20,888 nt of DNA from a virus. The notes under the pieces were generated by a model. It searched no databases. It worked only from the letters and a program-made list of their open reading frames with translations, and was not told the origin of the DNA. The stretch is taken from positions 1 through 20,888 of the IMG/VR virus record IMGVR_UViG_3300033144_001296; one strand, given 5' to 3'. Of this stretch, positions 4,843 through 12,927 are shown in pieces. How positions within the stretch are numbered: the stretch's first letter is position 1; every line of letters begins with the position of its first letter. The translations under genes and the position numbers were made by a program.

Positions 4843-4978
4843 AACAGAAAAATTAGTAATAGTAATACTAATGGTATTAGTAGGCTTTGCTTTAGGAGTT
4901 GGAGCTGTTTGTAGTTTTCCTGATTCATTTAAAATAAAATTATGCAACGAGAAGATAATTATTATACGCCAGAGATAG
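4832..4978 (+). CDS. Small single-pass membrane protein (48 aa)
   Basis: An ATG inside the end of the preceding gene (11-base overlap) opens 48 codons, ending inside the following gene (37-base overlap). After a short basic start (MGYRTEK), residues 8-27 form a clear membrane helix (LVIVILMVLVGFALGVGAVC). A short tail with a second hydrophobic patch (KIIIIRQR) follows. The gene fills what would otherwise be a 99-base gap in a tightly packed operon. A holin- or spanin-like role is possible for such a protein, but no lipobox or paired lysis gene is visible. Confidence 0.6.
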   Translation: MGYRTEKLVIVILMVLVGFALGVGAVCSFPDSFKIKLCNEKIIIIRQR

Positions 4979-5139
4979 AAGAGCTTTCCCAAGGTATGGA
5001 ATATACTATGCCTGTACTTAAAGAAGATAAAAGTACTGGTAATTTATATATTAGTAGTTTTATAAAACATACATTTAAATTTGAAGATTTACTAGATCAT
5101 TTTGACGTAGAAAGAGAATCTTCTGGAATAGTAAAATGA
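4942..5139 (+). CDS. Hypothetical protein (65 aa)
   Basis: A small acidic, soluble protein that begins with many Glu and Tyr (MQREDNYYTPEIEEL). A beta-like stretch GNLYISSFIKHTFKF leads into a short helix EDLLDHFDVERE. I do not recognise it. It overlaps the small membrane-protein gene upstream, and its stop overlaps the ATG of the next, frameshifted, reading frame (ATGA). Confidence 0.6.
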   Translation: MQREDNYYTPEIEELSQGMEYTMPVLKEDKSTGNLYISSFIKHTFKFEDLLDHFDVERESSGIVK

Positions 5140-5350
5140 CAAAAGAGTTTTTGTTAATAAAAATGGTATAGTTATTAATACTGGATGGGGCAGCCCTGTT
5201 ATAAAAGATAAATTTACTACAGTAATATCTCATCAAATATATGATGCTTCTAAATTAAACGTAGTACATGAAAATCATTTATTTAATGGTATAATTAAAA
5301 ATAAGACAGAACTTAAAAAGATTCTAGTGTCATTAGGAATTTATGAATAG
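5136..5350 (+). pseudogene. Small gene (71 aa) with an apparent one-base frameshift
   Basis: The ATG at 5136 gives only MTKEFLLIKMV before a stop. From 5144 the -1 frame is open for 68 codons up to TAG at 5348-5350, overlapping the start of the terminase gene, but it has no ATG of its own. Joining the first three codons to that frame, as if one more A stood in the AAAA run at 5141-5144, gives a protein-like 71-aa sequence: MTKRVFVNKNGIVINTG and later SHQIYDASKLNVVHENH. This may be a base-calling indel, a real mutation, a non-ATG start, or ribosomal slippage at the A run. It fills the otherwise empty 200 bases before terminase with the usual overlaps on both sides. Function unknown. Confidence 0.55.
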
Positions 5351-7604
5351 TTATAATAAATATCAAACACAAGTAACAGAAGAACTTTTATCTAAACTAG
5401 ATAGAGATACTAAAGGAGAGTTAGTAGAACTTATGGATCAGATACAGCTGATCAAGAATATGGCTTCTACTGATAGAAAGTATGCTAAAGATCTAGAAAG
5501 AGATGCTAGAGGTAGAGTTATTGTTGATATAACTAATCCACATATACTAGAAGATACAGATTATTTTAGACAACCTGCTCTTCACTATCAAGAACATGGC
5601 TGTTATACTAAATTATACCCTAATCCACACCCTAATTCTGAGTATTCATTATTCTGGAAAGAAGAAGCTAGAAGATGTAGGGAAGGATATGTAAGAGAGG
5701 CAGATGGAGAATGGATACCTGGGTATTATTACTATTATTTAAATTATTCTCCTATCCTGCTAGTAAAGAGAGTAGACGAAGATTTACAGAAAGAAGGAGC
5801 TAAATCTAGAGCAGAAAGATCTAGAGATTTCCCAGCATTTTGGGATGGAGATTACTTGTATTACCATTATATAGAGCAAGGAGAGGCAACTGGTACTTAC
5901 GGTAATGTATTAAAAACAAGGGGTAGAGGATTCTCATTTAAAGGGGGATCTATGGATGGTAGAAATGCTCATCTATTTCCAGAGAGTAAATCATACTCTA
6001 TGGCTTCTGAGAAAGAATATTTAACTAAGGATGGTATTATTACTAAGGCTTGGGATAACCTTGACTGGGTAGGAGATACTACTCCTTTCCCTAGTTCTAG
6101 AATCATAGATAGGGAAATGCATAAGCAAATAGGCTATATAGATGCAGAAACTAAATTAAAGAAAGGACTTAAATCTGAGATAATAGGAGTATCCCTAAAA
6201 GATAACCCAGATAAAGCAAGGGGTAAGAGGGGTAAGCTAATCAAATGGGAAGAGTCTGGTGTATTCCCTGGATTACGTAAAGCTTGGGGTGTAGCTAGGA
6301 TGTCATTAGAGGATGGGCGTAATGTCTTTGGATATATGATAGCTTTTGGTACTGGTGGTACAGAAGGAGCTGCTTTTGAGGCTGCTGAAGAGTTTTTCTA
6401 TAATCCTGAAGGGTATAACATACTAGCATTGCCTAACGTGTATGACAAAGTATCTGGTAGAGGTATGTGTTCATTTTTCTTTCCTGAATATATGAACAGA
6501 GCTAACTGCTATGATAAAAACGGAAATTCTGATGTAATCAAAGCTTTAGTAGAAATATTAGAAGATAGATTAAAAGTAAAGAGAGGTACATCTGATCCTA
6601 CTGCTCTTATACAAGAGAAAGCAGATAGACCTATCACTCCTCAAGAGGCAGTAATGAGAAGAGAGGGATCTATCTTTCCTATAGGAGATCTAAAAGATTA
6701 TTTATCAGATATAATGCCTAACTTAGAGAAGTTTGTATCTCCACACTGGACAGGAAGATTAGTAGTAGATTCTACTACAGGAGATATAGAGTGGAAGATG
6801 GATGAATCTGTACATCCTATTAGAGATTTCCCTATAAAGGATAATGCTAATAAAGCTGGATGTCTTGAGATATTTGAGATGCCTTATAAAGATAGTACAG
6901 GTAAAGTACCTCATGGATTATATATTGCAGGAATTGACCCTATTGATGATGATCATTCAGGAACTAGTTCTTTGTACTCTATGTTTATTATGAACACTTT
7001 AACAGGCAGGATAGTAGCTGAATACACAGGTAGAACATTTTCTGCTAATGATGTATATGAGCTTACACGTAGAGCTTTAATATTTTTTAATGCTCAAGCT
7101 AATTATGAGAATGACAAAAAAGGACTATATGCATACTTTAAAAACAATAATTGTCTACACTTATTAGCAGATACGCCTGAGATAATTAGAGATATGAATA
7201 TAGGAACTATATCTCGTATAGGTAATAAATCTAAAGGATGTAACTCTTCTAAACAGCTAAATGCCTGGGCTAGAAGGCTTCAAGCTCAGTGGATGGTAGA
7301 ACAAGCTTATGTAAATGAAGATATAGAAGACGATAATAACCTTATGAACTTACATAGAATAAGATCTATAGGTTATATCAAAGAAGCAATACAATATAAC
7401 CCTGATGGAAACTTTGATAGAGTCTCTGCTATGGGTATGTTAATGATACTAAAAGAAGATAGAGCTAGAATTAATGTTTCTATAGATGAATCAGATGTAG
7501 ATGAATTCTCTGGATCTAGCTTTTGGGATCGTAGTTACAAGGCTAAGAATAATGATTTTAGCTATAATGGAATGGAAAAGTTTAAAAATTTTAATATAAA
7601 ATAG
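5343..7604 (+). CDS. terL: Terminase large subunit (ATPase and nuclease)
   Basis: This is the DNA-packaging motor: its N-terminal ATPase drives DNA into the prohead through the portal, and its C-terminal RNase H-like nuclease cuts the concatemer. The 753-residue length fits crAss-like large terminases. A glycine-rich phosphate-loop region KTRGRGFSFKGGS is at about 191-203, divergent from a classic Walker A. A Walker B-like strand KLIKWEES is at 298-305, and a coupling-motif-like AFGTGGT is at 334-340. In the nuclease, GIDPIDDDHSG (530-540) supplies the first acidic site, AEYTGR (559-564) follows, and NFDRVSAMG (690-698) supplies the last acidic residue (Asp692). The start overlaps the end of the frameshifted small gene. 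Portal follows after 54 bases. Confidence 0.85.
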   Translation: MNSYNKYQTQVTEELLSKLDRDTKGELVELMDQIQLIKNMASTDRKYAKDLERDARGRVIVDITNPHILEDTDYFRQPALHYQEHGCYTKLYPNPHPNSEYSLFWKEEARRCREGYVREADGEWIPGYYYYYLNYSPILLVKRVDEDLQKEGAKSRAERSRDFPAFWDGDYLYYHYIEQGEATGTYGNVLKTRGRGFSFKGGSMDGRNAHLFPESKSYSMASEKEYLTKDGIITKAWDNLDWVGDTTPFPSSRIIDREMHKQIGYIDAETKLKKGLKSEIIGVSLKDNPDKARGKRGKLIKWEESGVFPGLRKAWGVARMSLEDGRNVFGYMIAFGTGGTEGAAFEAAEEFFYNPEGYNILALPNVYDKVSGRGMCSFFFPEYMNRANCYDKNGNSDVIKALVEILEDRLKVKRGTSDPTALIQEKADRPITPQEAVMRREGSIFPIGDLKDYLSDIMPNLEKFVSPHWTGRLVVDSTTGDIEWKMDESVHPIRDFPIKDNANKAGCLEIFEMPYKDSTGKVPHGLYIAGIDPIDDDHSGTSSLYSMFIMNTLTGRIVAEYTGRTFSANDVYELTRRALIFFNAQANYENDKKGLYAYFKNNNCLHLLADTPEIIRDMNIGTISRIGNKSKGCNSSKQLNAWARRLQAQWMVEQAYVNEDIEDDNNLMNLHRIRSIGYIKEAIQYNPDGNFDRVSAMGMLMILKEDRARINVSIDESDVDEFSGSSFWDRSYKAKNNDFSYNGMEKFKNFNIK

Positions 7605-7658
7605 TTGTTAATATCATTATTAATTACTATTATTGTAAGTTATACAAGAAAAAAATAA

Positions 7659-10037
7659 ATGGCACAAAAAGGTTATACACAATTCCCAAGACAGAAACTT
7701 CCTAAATCTAAAAAAGATAAAAAATGGGGGATATCTTGTATAGAGGCTGGAGAGTCTTTAGGTATATATAGAAATTCTTCTATTAGGAATTCTTATAGAA
7801 ATAAGTTAACTAATTATAATCTAGCTAATGATATATTAGATCCAGAGGATATAGAAAGAACTTGTAATCCAATGGGACTAAAAGGGGGAACATTTCCTGC
7901 TAAAATGCAGAACTACCCTATAGCTAACCCTAAGATGGATCTGCTAATAGGAGAAGAAAGAAAAAGAAGATTTGATTGGCATGCTAGAGTTAAGAATGAT
8001 GATGCCATTACACAAATAGAAAGAGATAAGAAAAAAGAGTTAATAACTCTTATAGAAGATTCTTTAAAAGATGATGCCTTAACAGAGGATGAATTAAAAA
8101 GAAAGTTAGAGTCATTAGAAAAATATCATAATTGCGGGTGGCAAGATATAAAAGAAAGACAAGCTTCTCAGATATTAAATCACTTATACAGAGAGTTAGA
8201 CTTACACGATAAGTTTTCTAGAGGATTTGAGGATATGCTTATATCTTCTGAGGATATGTATTGTGCGGATATAATAGCAGGAGAGCCTGTTTTACGTAGA
8301 TGTAATCCATTAAATATACATACAGTTAGATCTGGAGAGTCTCCTTACTTAGAAGATGCAGATATAGTTATAGAAGATGGATATCACTCACCTGGTGCAG
8401 TCATAGATATGTATCATGATGTTCTATCAGAAAAAGAAATTAGAAGAATAGATGAAGGTCTTAACTTATCTTCTACAGATGGATTTGTATCTATAGGAGA
8501 AAGAGAACAGTCTATTGTTATAGATGGTCTTATGGACTCTGATGGTAGAGGTAGGCTATATGGAGATGACTATGACACTGAAGGAAATATAAGAGTAGTA
8601 CGTGTAGTATGGAAATCTCTTAAAAAAGTATATAAGCTTAAGTATCTAGATGAAGATGGCGATGAGCAGGAAGAAATAGTTTCTGAAGATTATAAGAGAC
8701 AACCTGGAGATGATTTAACTACTCTATGGGTAGGAGAATGGTGGGAAGGTACTAAGATAGGTGGAGATATCTATGTTAAAATACAACCAAGACCCATACA
8801 GTTTAGAAGTATGACTAATCCTTCTAAATGTGCATCAGGATATGTAGGAGTTTCTTATAATATAAATAATTCTAAAGCTAAATCTTTATTAGATAGAATG
8901 AAGCCCTATCAATATCTGTATAATGTATTTATGTACAGAACAGAGTTAGCGTTTGCTAAATCTAAAGGTAAAATAGCTAAGTTAAATGTATCCAAGGTTC
9001 CAGATGGCTGGGATGTAGATAAGTGGATGTATTATGCTGAAGTTATGGGTTGGGCAGTAGAAGATCCTTTTAAAGAAGCTAAAAAAGGTGCTGCTACAGG
9101 TAAGTTAGCAGGTACTATGAATGAAAGTGCTCCTGTTATAGATATGGAGATGGGTAACTATATCCAGCAACATATTATGATGTTAGGATTTATAGAACAA
9201 CAGTTAGGAGAGATAGCTGGTGTATCTAAACAACGTCAAGGGCAGGTAGAAAATAGAGAATCTGTAGGAGGAGTAGAAAGAGCTGTAACTCAATCTTCAC
9301 ATATAACAGAAAAGTTATTTCAGGTACACGCAGAGGTTAAATTAAAAGCATTAAATGTTTTATTAGAAACTGCTAAGTATGCTTGGAAAGGAACTAAGAA
9401 GAAAGTAAGATATGTGTTAGATGATTTAACTACTGAACTATTAGAGTTAGATGGAGAAGAGTTTAACTCTGCAGAATATGGATTATTTGTAAGCCACTCA
9501 GCATCTGATACTCAATTAATGGATTCTATCAAATCTTTAGCTCAAGCAGGTATACAGAATGATAAAGTAAACTTCTCTCAGTTAATGGATATTTATATGA
9601 GTCCTTCTTTAGCTGATATGAGAAAGAAACTTGAAAGAGCAGAAGAAGATAAAATACAAAGAGATCAAAAAGCTCAACAGCAAGCACAAGAAATGCAAAC
9701 TCAATCTCTTCAGGCAGCTGCAGAAGAGGCAGAGAAAGCTAGACAGTTTGAGTTAGCTAAAATAGATAAAGAGTATGATAGAAAAGCTCAACTAGAATAT
9801 ATAAAACTAGAAGGTAAATTTAATGAAAAAGGAGTAGACCTAGATAAAGACGGTATACCTGATGATTTAGAATTACAAAGAGTACAATCTCAAGAGAGAC
9901 TTAAGAAAGAGGAACTAGCTGTTAAAGAGCGTATTGAGGAAAAGAAACTTAAGCATGCAGCCTCAGAAGGTGATAAAGAAAGAGCTAACAAGCTAAAAAT
10001 AGCTAAATCTAAACCTAAACCTAATACAAGCAAATAA
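7659..10037 (+). CDS. Portal protein
   Basis: The 792-residue protein lies directly after terminase, the standard place for the dodecameric portal ring through which DNA enters and leaves the head. The conserved-looking N-terminal region (about 40-110) contains NYPIANPKMDLLIGEERKRR, typical of large Bacteroidota/crAss-like portals. A long middle part with LYNVFMYRTELAFAKSKGKI, and QLGEIAGVSKQRQGQVENRES at about 520-540, fits the portal clip/stem family pattern. The C-terminus from about 660 is a long Gln/Glu/Lys/Ala helix (barrel-like). It is interrupted by an Asp-rich loop DLDKDGIPDDLEL (727-739) that looks like a calcium-binding loop. The A-rich leader AAGAAAAAAATAA before the ATG replaces a Shine-Dalgarno. 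Confidence 0.8.
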   Translation: MAQKGYTQFPRQKLPKSKKDKKWGISCIEAGESLGIYRNSSIRNSYRNKLTNYNLANDILDPEDIERTCNPMGLKGGTFPAKMQNYPIANPKMDLLIGEERKRRFDWHARVKNDDAITQIERDKKKELITLIEDSLKDDALTEDELKRKLESLEKYHNCGWQDIKERQASQILNHLYRELDLHDKFSRGFEDMLISSEDMYCADIIAGEPVLRRCNPLNIHTVRSGESPYLEDADIVIEDGYHSPGAVIDMYHDVLSEKEIRRIDEGLNLSSTDGFVSIGEREQSIVIDGLMDSDGRGRLYGDDYDTEGNIRVVRVVWKSLKKVYKLKYLDEDGDEQEEIVSEDYKRQPGDDLTTLWVGEWWEGTKIGGDIYVKIQPRPIQFRSMTNPSKCASGYVGVSYNINNSKAKSLLDRMKPYQYLYNVFMYRTELAFAKSKGKIAKLNVSKVPDGWDVDKWMYYAEVMGWAVEDPFKEAKKGAATGKLAGTMNESAPVIDMEMGNYIQQHIMMLGFIEQQLGEIAGVSKQRQGQVENRESVGGVERAVTQSSHITEKLFQVHAEVKLKALNVLLETAKYAWKGTKKKVRYVLDDLTTELLELDGEEFNSAEYGLFVSHSASDTQLMDSIKSLAQAGIQNDKVNFSQLMDIYMSPSLADMRKKLERAEEDKIQRDQKAQQQAQEMQTQSLQAAAEEAEKARQFELAKIDKEYDRKAQLEYIKLEGKFNEKGVDLDKDGIPDDLELQRVQSQERLKKEELAVKERIEEKKLKHAASEGDKERANKLKIAKSKPKPNTSK

Positions 10038-10086
10038 ATAAAAGCTATAGTCAGTTAATTTTTTATATTAAAAACTATAATAATCT

Positions 10087-10118
10087 TTTGGAAACTAAAA
10101 TATTAATATATAATTTTG
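10087..10118 (+). promoter_or_regulatory. Bacteroidota-type internal promoter P4 before the scaffold and capsid genes
   Basis: TTTG (10087-10090, followed by G) and TAATTTTG (10111-10118, followed by TA) are again separated by 20 bases. The predicted start near 10124 leaves about 15 bases before the ATG at 10139. It lies in a 101-base intergenic gap, one of the larger gaps in the virion operon, and would boost genes needed in hundreds of copies. Confidence 0.8.
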
Positions 10119-10138
10119 TAAACTATAAATAAAAGCAA

Positions 10139-11362
10139 ATGGACAATTTATTCAATGTAAACCTTAACTCAATGTCAGATGAATCATTTGATATAGACGC
10201 TTCTGGAGAAGTTGTGGGAGAAGGTACTACAGAAACTAATGCTGGAGAGGGAGAGACTTCAGCTGAAGCTACCGCAGGAGAAACTGCTGCAGAGGCTCAA
10301 ACATCTACTGATGACTTATTTGATATTGATGAAAATGGGTTTACTGCAGATGAAAGAAAACAAAAAGATGAAAAAGAAGACTCAGAAGAGTCTAATAATA
10401 TTGCAGATGCAAATGTAACGGGAGATGCTAGTAGCGAAGCTACATCAACAAACAGCCCTGACGGTGAAGGAGAATCTTCTCCTGTAATTCCATTTGCCTC
10501 TCTTCTTCACCAAGAGGGTGTCTTACCTAACCTTAACTTAGATGAATTTAGTTCTTCTGAAGATAAGACTAAGGCACTTATAGAAGCTGTTAAAAAAGAG
10601 ATAGCAACCGCTAATGATAACTTTGTAAGTTCTTTTCCTAAAGAGCTAGTTGACTTAGCTGAAGCTGTTAAAAACGGAGTACCTTTAGAATCTTTAAAAG
10701 ATCATAAGGTAAAAGAATTAAACTATGCTAGTATAAATGAGGCTTCATTAGATGAGAATATATCTCTTCAAAAGAGACTAGTTAAAGAAAGTCTAATGAA
10801 TAAGGGATTTAAAGAAGCTAAGGCTGATAGATTAGTTGAAACATATGAAGATATGGATTCACTATTAGATGAAGCTAAGGATTCTTTAGAAGGGCTTAAA
10901 GAGTATCATAAGAAAGCACAAGAAGAAGCTGTAGCTAATCAAAAAGCACAGCAAAAACAAATGGAGGAAAACAACGCTCAGTTAATTAATAATATCAAAA
11001 GTACTATAGACACTACTGAAGAAATTATACCTGGGATTAAGTTGAATAAATCCACTAGAGAAAAGACATTCAATGCTATGACTCAAATAGTAGATAATGA
11101 TGAGAATGGAGCACCTGTTAACTATATTATGTCTTTAAGAGCAAAAGATCCTCTTAAGTTTGATATGAAGTTAGCATATGTAGCTCAACTTACAAATGGG
11201 TTCTCTGATTGGTCAAAGATAACTAAAACGTCTAAGACTAATGCTACTAAGGATTTTGAGAAAGCTTTAACATCTAATACTTCCCATAAAGCAGGTAGAC
11301 ATGCTCAACCTAAAGGGGGAGAGGTTGATCCACTAGAAGGATTAAAAGGATTATTTAAATAA
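10139..11362 (+). CDS. Putative scaffolding protein
   Basis: The 407-residue protein lies between portal and capsid, the usual place for scaffold. The first ~115 residues are low-complexity and very acidic (Glu, Ala, Thr, Ser, Gly), with a repeated motif FDIDASG (17-23) and FDIDENG (61-67). From about 120 the sequence is helical and charged. A strong coiled-coil-like stretch at about 240-290 includes KEYHKKAQEEAVANQKAQQK. A basic C-terminal segment follows (HKAGRHAQPKGG), ending EGLKGLFK. Acidic disordered N-terminus, helical core and basic C-terminal capsid-binding tail are the classic architecture of phage scaffolds, but sequence identity to a known one was not tested. It is the first gene after promoter P4. 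Confidence 0.65.
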   Translation: MDNLFNVNLNSMSDESFDIDASGEVVGEGTTETNAGEGETSAEATAGETAAEAQTSTDDLFDIDENGFTADERKQKDEKEDSEESNNIADANVTGDASSEATSTNSPDGEGESSPVIPFASLLHQEGVLPNLNLDEFSSSEDKTKALIEAVKKEIATANDNFVSSFPKELVDLAEAVKNGVPLESLKDHKVKELNYASINEASLDENISLQKRLVKESLMNKGFKEAKADRLVETYEDMDSLLDEAKDSLEGLKEYHKKAQEEAVANQKAQQKQMEENNAQLINNIKSTIDTTEEIIPGIKLNKSTREKTFNAMTQIVDNDENGAPVNYIMSLRAKDPLKFDMKLAYVAQLTNGFSDWSKITKTSKTNATKDFEKALTSNTSHKAGRHAQPKGGEVDPLEGLKGLFK

Positions 11363-11388
11363 ACGTAAACTATATAAATTAATAAAAA

Positions 11389-12900
11389 ATGCCAAAATTA
11401 AGTCAATTTCAAATGACAGAAGCACAAAGCTGGACTGGTCTTACGACTAAGAACCATATGGGTGCTATCTATCAACAAGAACCACAAATGGCATCAAAGT
11501 TAATGACTAGGATTCATCAAACTAACTTCGGTCAAGATTTAGACTCTTACCTAGACCAGTTTGACCCATTATATCTAGACACTGACAATGATTTTGAGTG
11601 GGAGCTAATTGGTAGTGCTAAGAAAAATGTTCCATTAGTAGAAGCTAGAATAGCTGGTACTCCTGTAACAGGAATAGATAAACCAGGTGCAAACTTTACT
11701 GAGTTTGAGCTTGTATTCCCAGAACAATGGTTCTCTGATGAGAATATCATTGTAGGTGAGAAAAATGAATTATACTCTATGCAAGTAATTGCTGACCCAA
11801 CTCCAGAAGGAACTCAAAACTGGGTATATAGAGTTAAGTTAATAACTGGTGATCCAGACTTGTTTGTTCCTCTTGAGGAATTAGAAGGTGGAAAAAGATT
11901 CTCTAAGGATTGGTCTCTAGTTGAGCAAACTCTTTCTAAAAAGGGTGGATTGATCAACTTCAACTCTCCATTTAAAATGAGAAACTCTTTCTCAATGATC
12001 CGTATGCAACATACTACTCCTGGTAATATGATTGACAGACCATTTGCCACTAAGTGGAGAGGTACTGACGGACAAGCGTACACTACATGGACTCAATATG
12101 AGGATTACATGTTTGATTACCAATTTAGAATGGAGAAAAACAGAATGTTGATGTTTGCTCATTCTAATAAAGCTGCTGACGGAACTTACAAAAACTATGG
12201 TAAGTCTGGTCACATCAAGAAACAAGGTGCAGGTATCCGTCAACAAATGGAAGCTTCTAACTCTTCTTTCTACAATGATTTTTCTATTGATTACTTGATT
12301 AACATTCTTTTAGATTTATCTGAAGGTAAGTTACCAGGAGATCAGAGAGAGTTTGTACTAAGAACTGGTGAAAGAGGTGCTGTACAATTTCATAAAGCAA
12401 TTGAGGACAATATTCAGTTATTTACTCCTTTACAAGATTACACTAGAATGTATCAAACTTCTGGTAACATCAAAGGAACAGGTGCTGCTAGAAATGGTTC
12501 TGATATTAAAATGCCTTATGGATACGGTGGACAATTTATCGAGTATATGGGGCCAAACGGAGTTAAAGTTAACTTGGTAGTGGATTCTCTATACGATGAT
12601 AAAGAAAGAAACAAGATCTATCACCCAGACGGTGGAGTTGCTGAGTCTTACAGATATGATATCTTAGATGTTGGTACCAATGATGGAGAGCCAAACATAA
12701 GAAAAGTATATGTGAAAGGTCAAGAAGACATTATGGGCTATGAGCCAGGTCTACGTCACCCATTCTCTAGAAATGGTGAAAGACACATAATGGCTAATTC
12801 TACTGATGGATATACTATGCATAGAGCTGCTGTATGTGGTGCTATGGTGAAAGATCCATCTAGAACTGCTCAGATTATACCATCAATCTTAGCTTGCTAA
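11389..12900 (+). CDS. Major capsid protein (HK97-fold type)
   Basis: The 503-residue protein follows the scaffold-like gene and is close in size to crAss-like major capsid proteins (about 490-500 residues). The N-terminal region, beginning MPKLSQFQMTEAQSW, contains LMTRIHQTNFGQDLDSYLDQF. The middle contains FEWELIGSAKKNVPLVEARI and a loop-rich domain. The C-terminus has GYEPGLRHPFSRNGERHIMA and TMHRAAVCGAMVKDPSRTA. Codons here use C-ending forms such as AAC and TTC more often than neighbouring small genes, as expected for a very highly expressed gene. No Shine-Dalgarno is present: the leader is AATTAATAAAAA. HK97 fold is family knowledge, not visible directly. Confidence 0.8.
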   Translation: MPKLSQFQMTEAQSWTGLTTKNHMGAIYQQEPQMASKLMTRIHQTNFGQDLDSYLDQFDPLYLDTDNDFEWELIGSAKKNVPLVEARIAGTPVTGIDKPGANFTEFELVFPEQWFSDENIIVGEKNELYSMQVIADPTPEGTQNWVYRVKLITGDPDLFVPLEELEGGKRFSKDWSLVEQTLSKKGGLINFNSPFKMRNSFSMIRMQHTTPGNMIDRPFATKWRGTDGQAYTTWTQYEDYMFDYQFRMEKNRMLMFAHSNKAADGTYKNYGKSGHIKKQGAGIRQQMEASNSSFYNDFSIDYLINILLDLSEGKLPGDQREFVLRTGERGAVQFHKAIEDNIQLFTPLQDYTRMYQTSGNIKGTGAARNGSDIKMPYGYGGQFIEYMGPNGVKVNLVVDSLYDDKERNKIYHPDGGVAESYRYDILDVGTNDGEPNIRKVYVKGQEDIMGYEPGLRHPFSRNGERHIMANSTDGYTMHRAAVCGAMVKDPSRTAQIIPSILAC

Positions 12901-12927
12901 TAAACGATTAATTTAAATAAAAAGAAA

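Noticed and set aside
4563-4928. Long minus-strand frame opposite the candidate small terminase
   Set aside because: It lies antisense to a well-packed plus-strand gene and its hydrophobic, Leu/Ser-rich composition is what the complement of Lys/Asp-rich coding sequence gives.
10045-10078. Inverted repeat TATAGT/ACTATA after the portal gene as a terminator
   Set aside because: Only 6 bp with a loop of about 20 bases and no T-run after it.
11547-12246. Minus-strand frames opposite the capsid gene
   Set aside because: Shadows of a strongly coding plus-strand gene, with no promoter or leader of their own.
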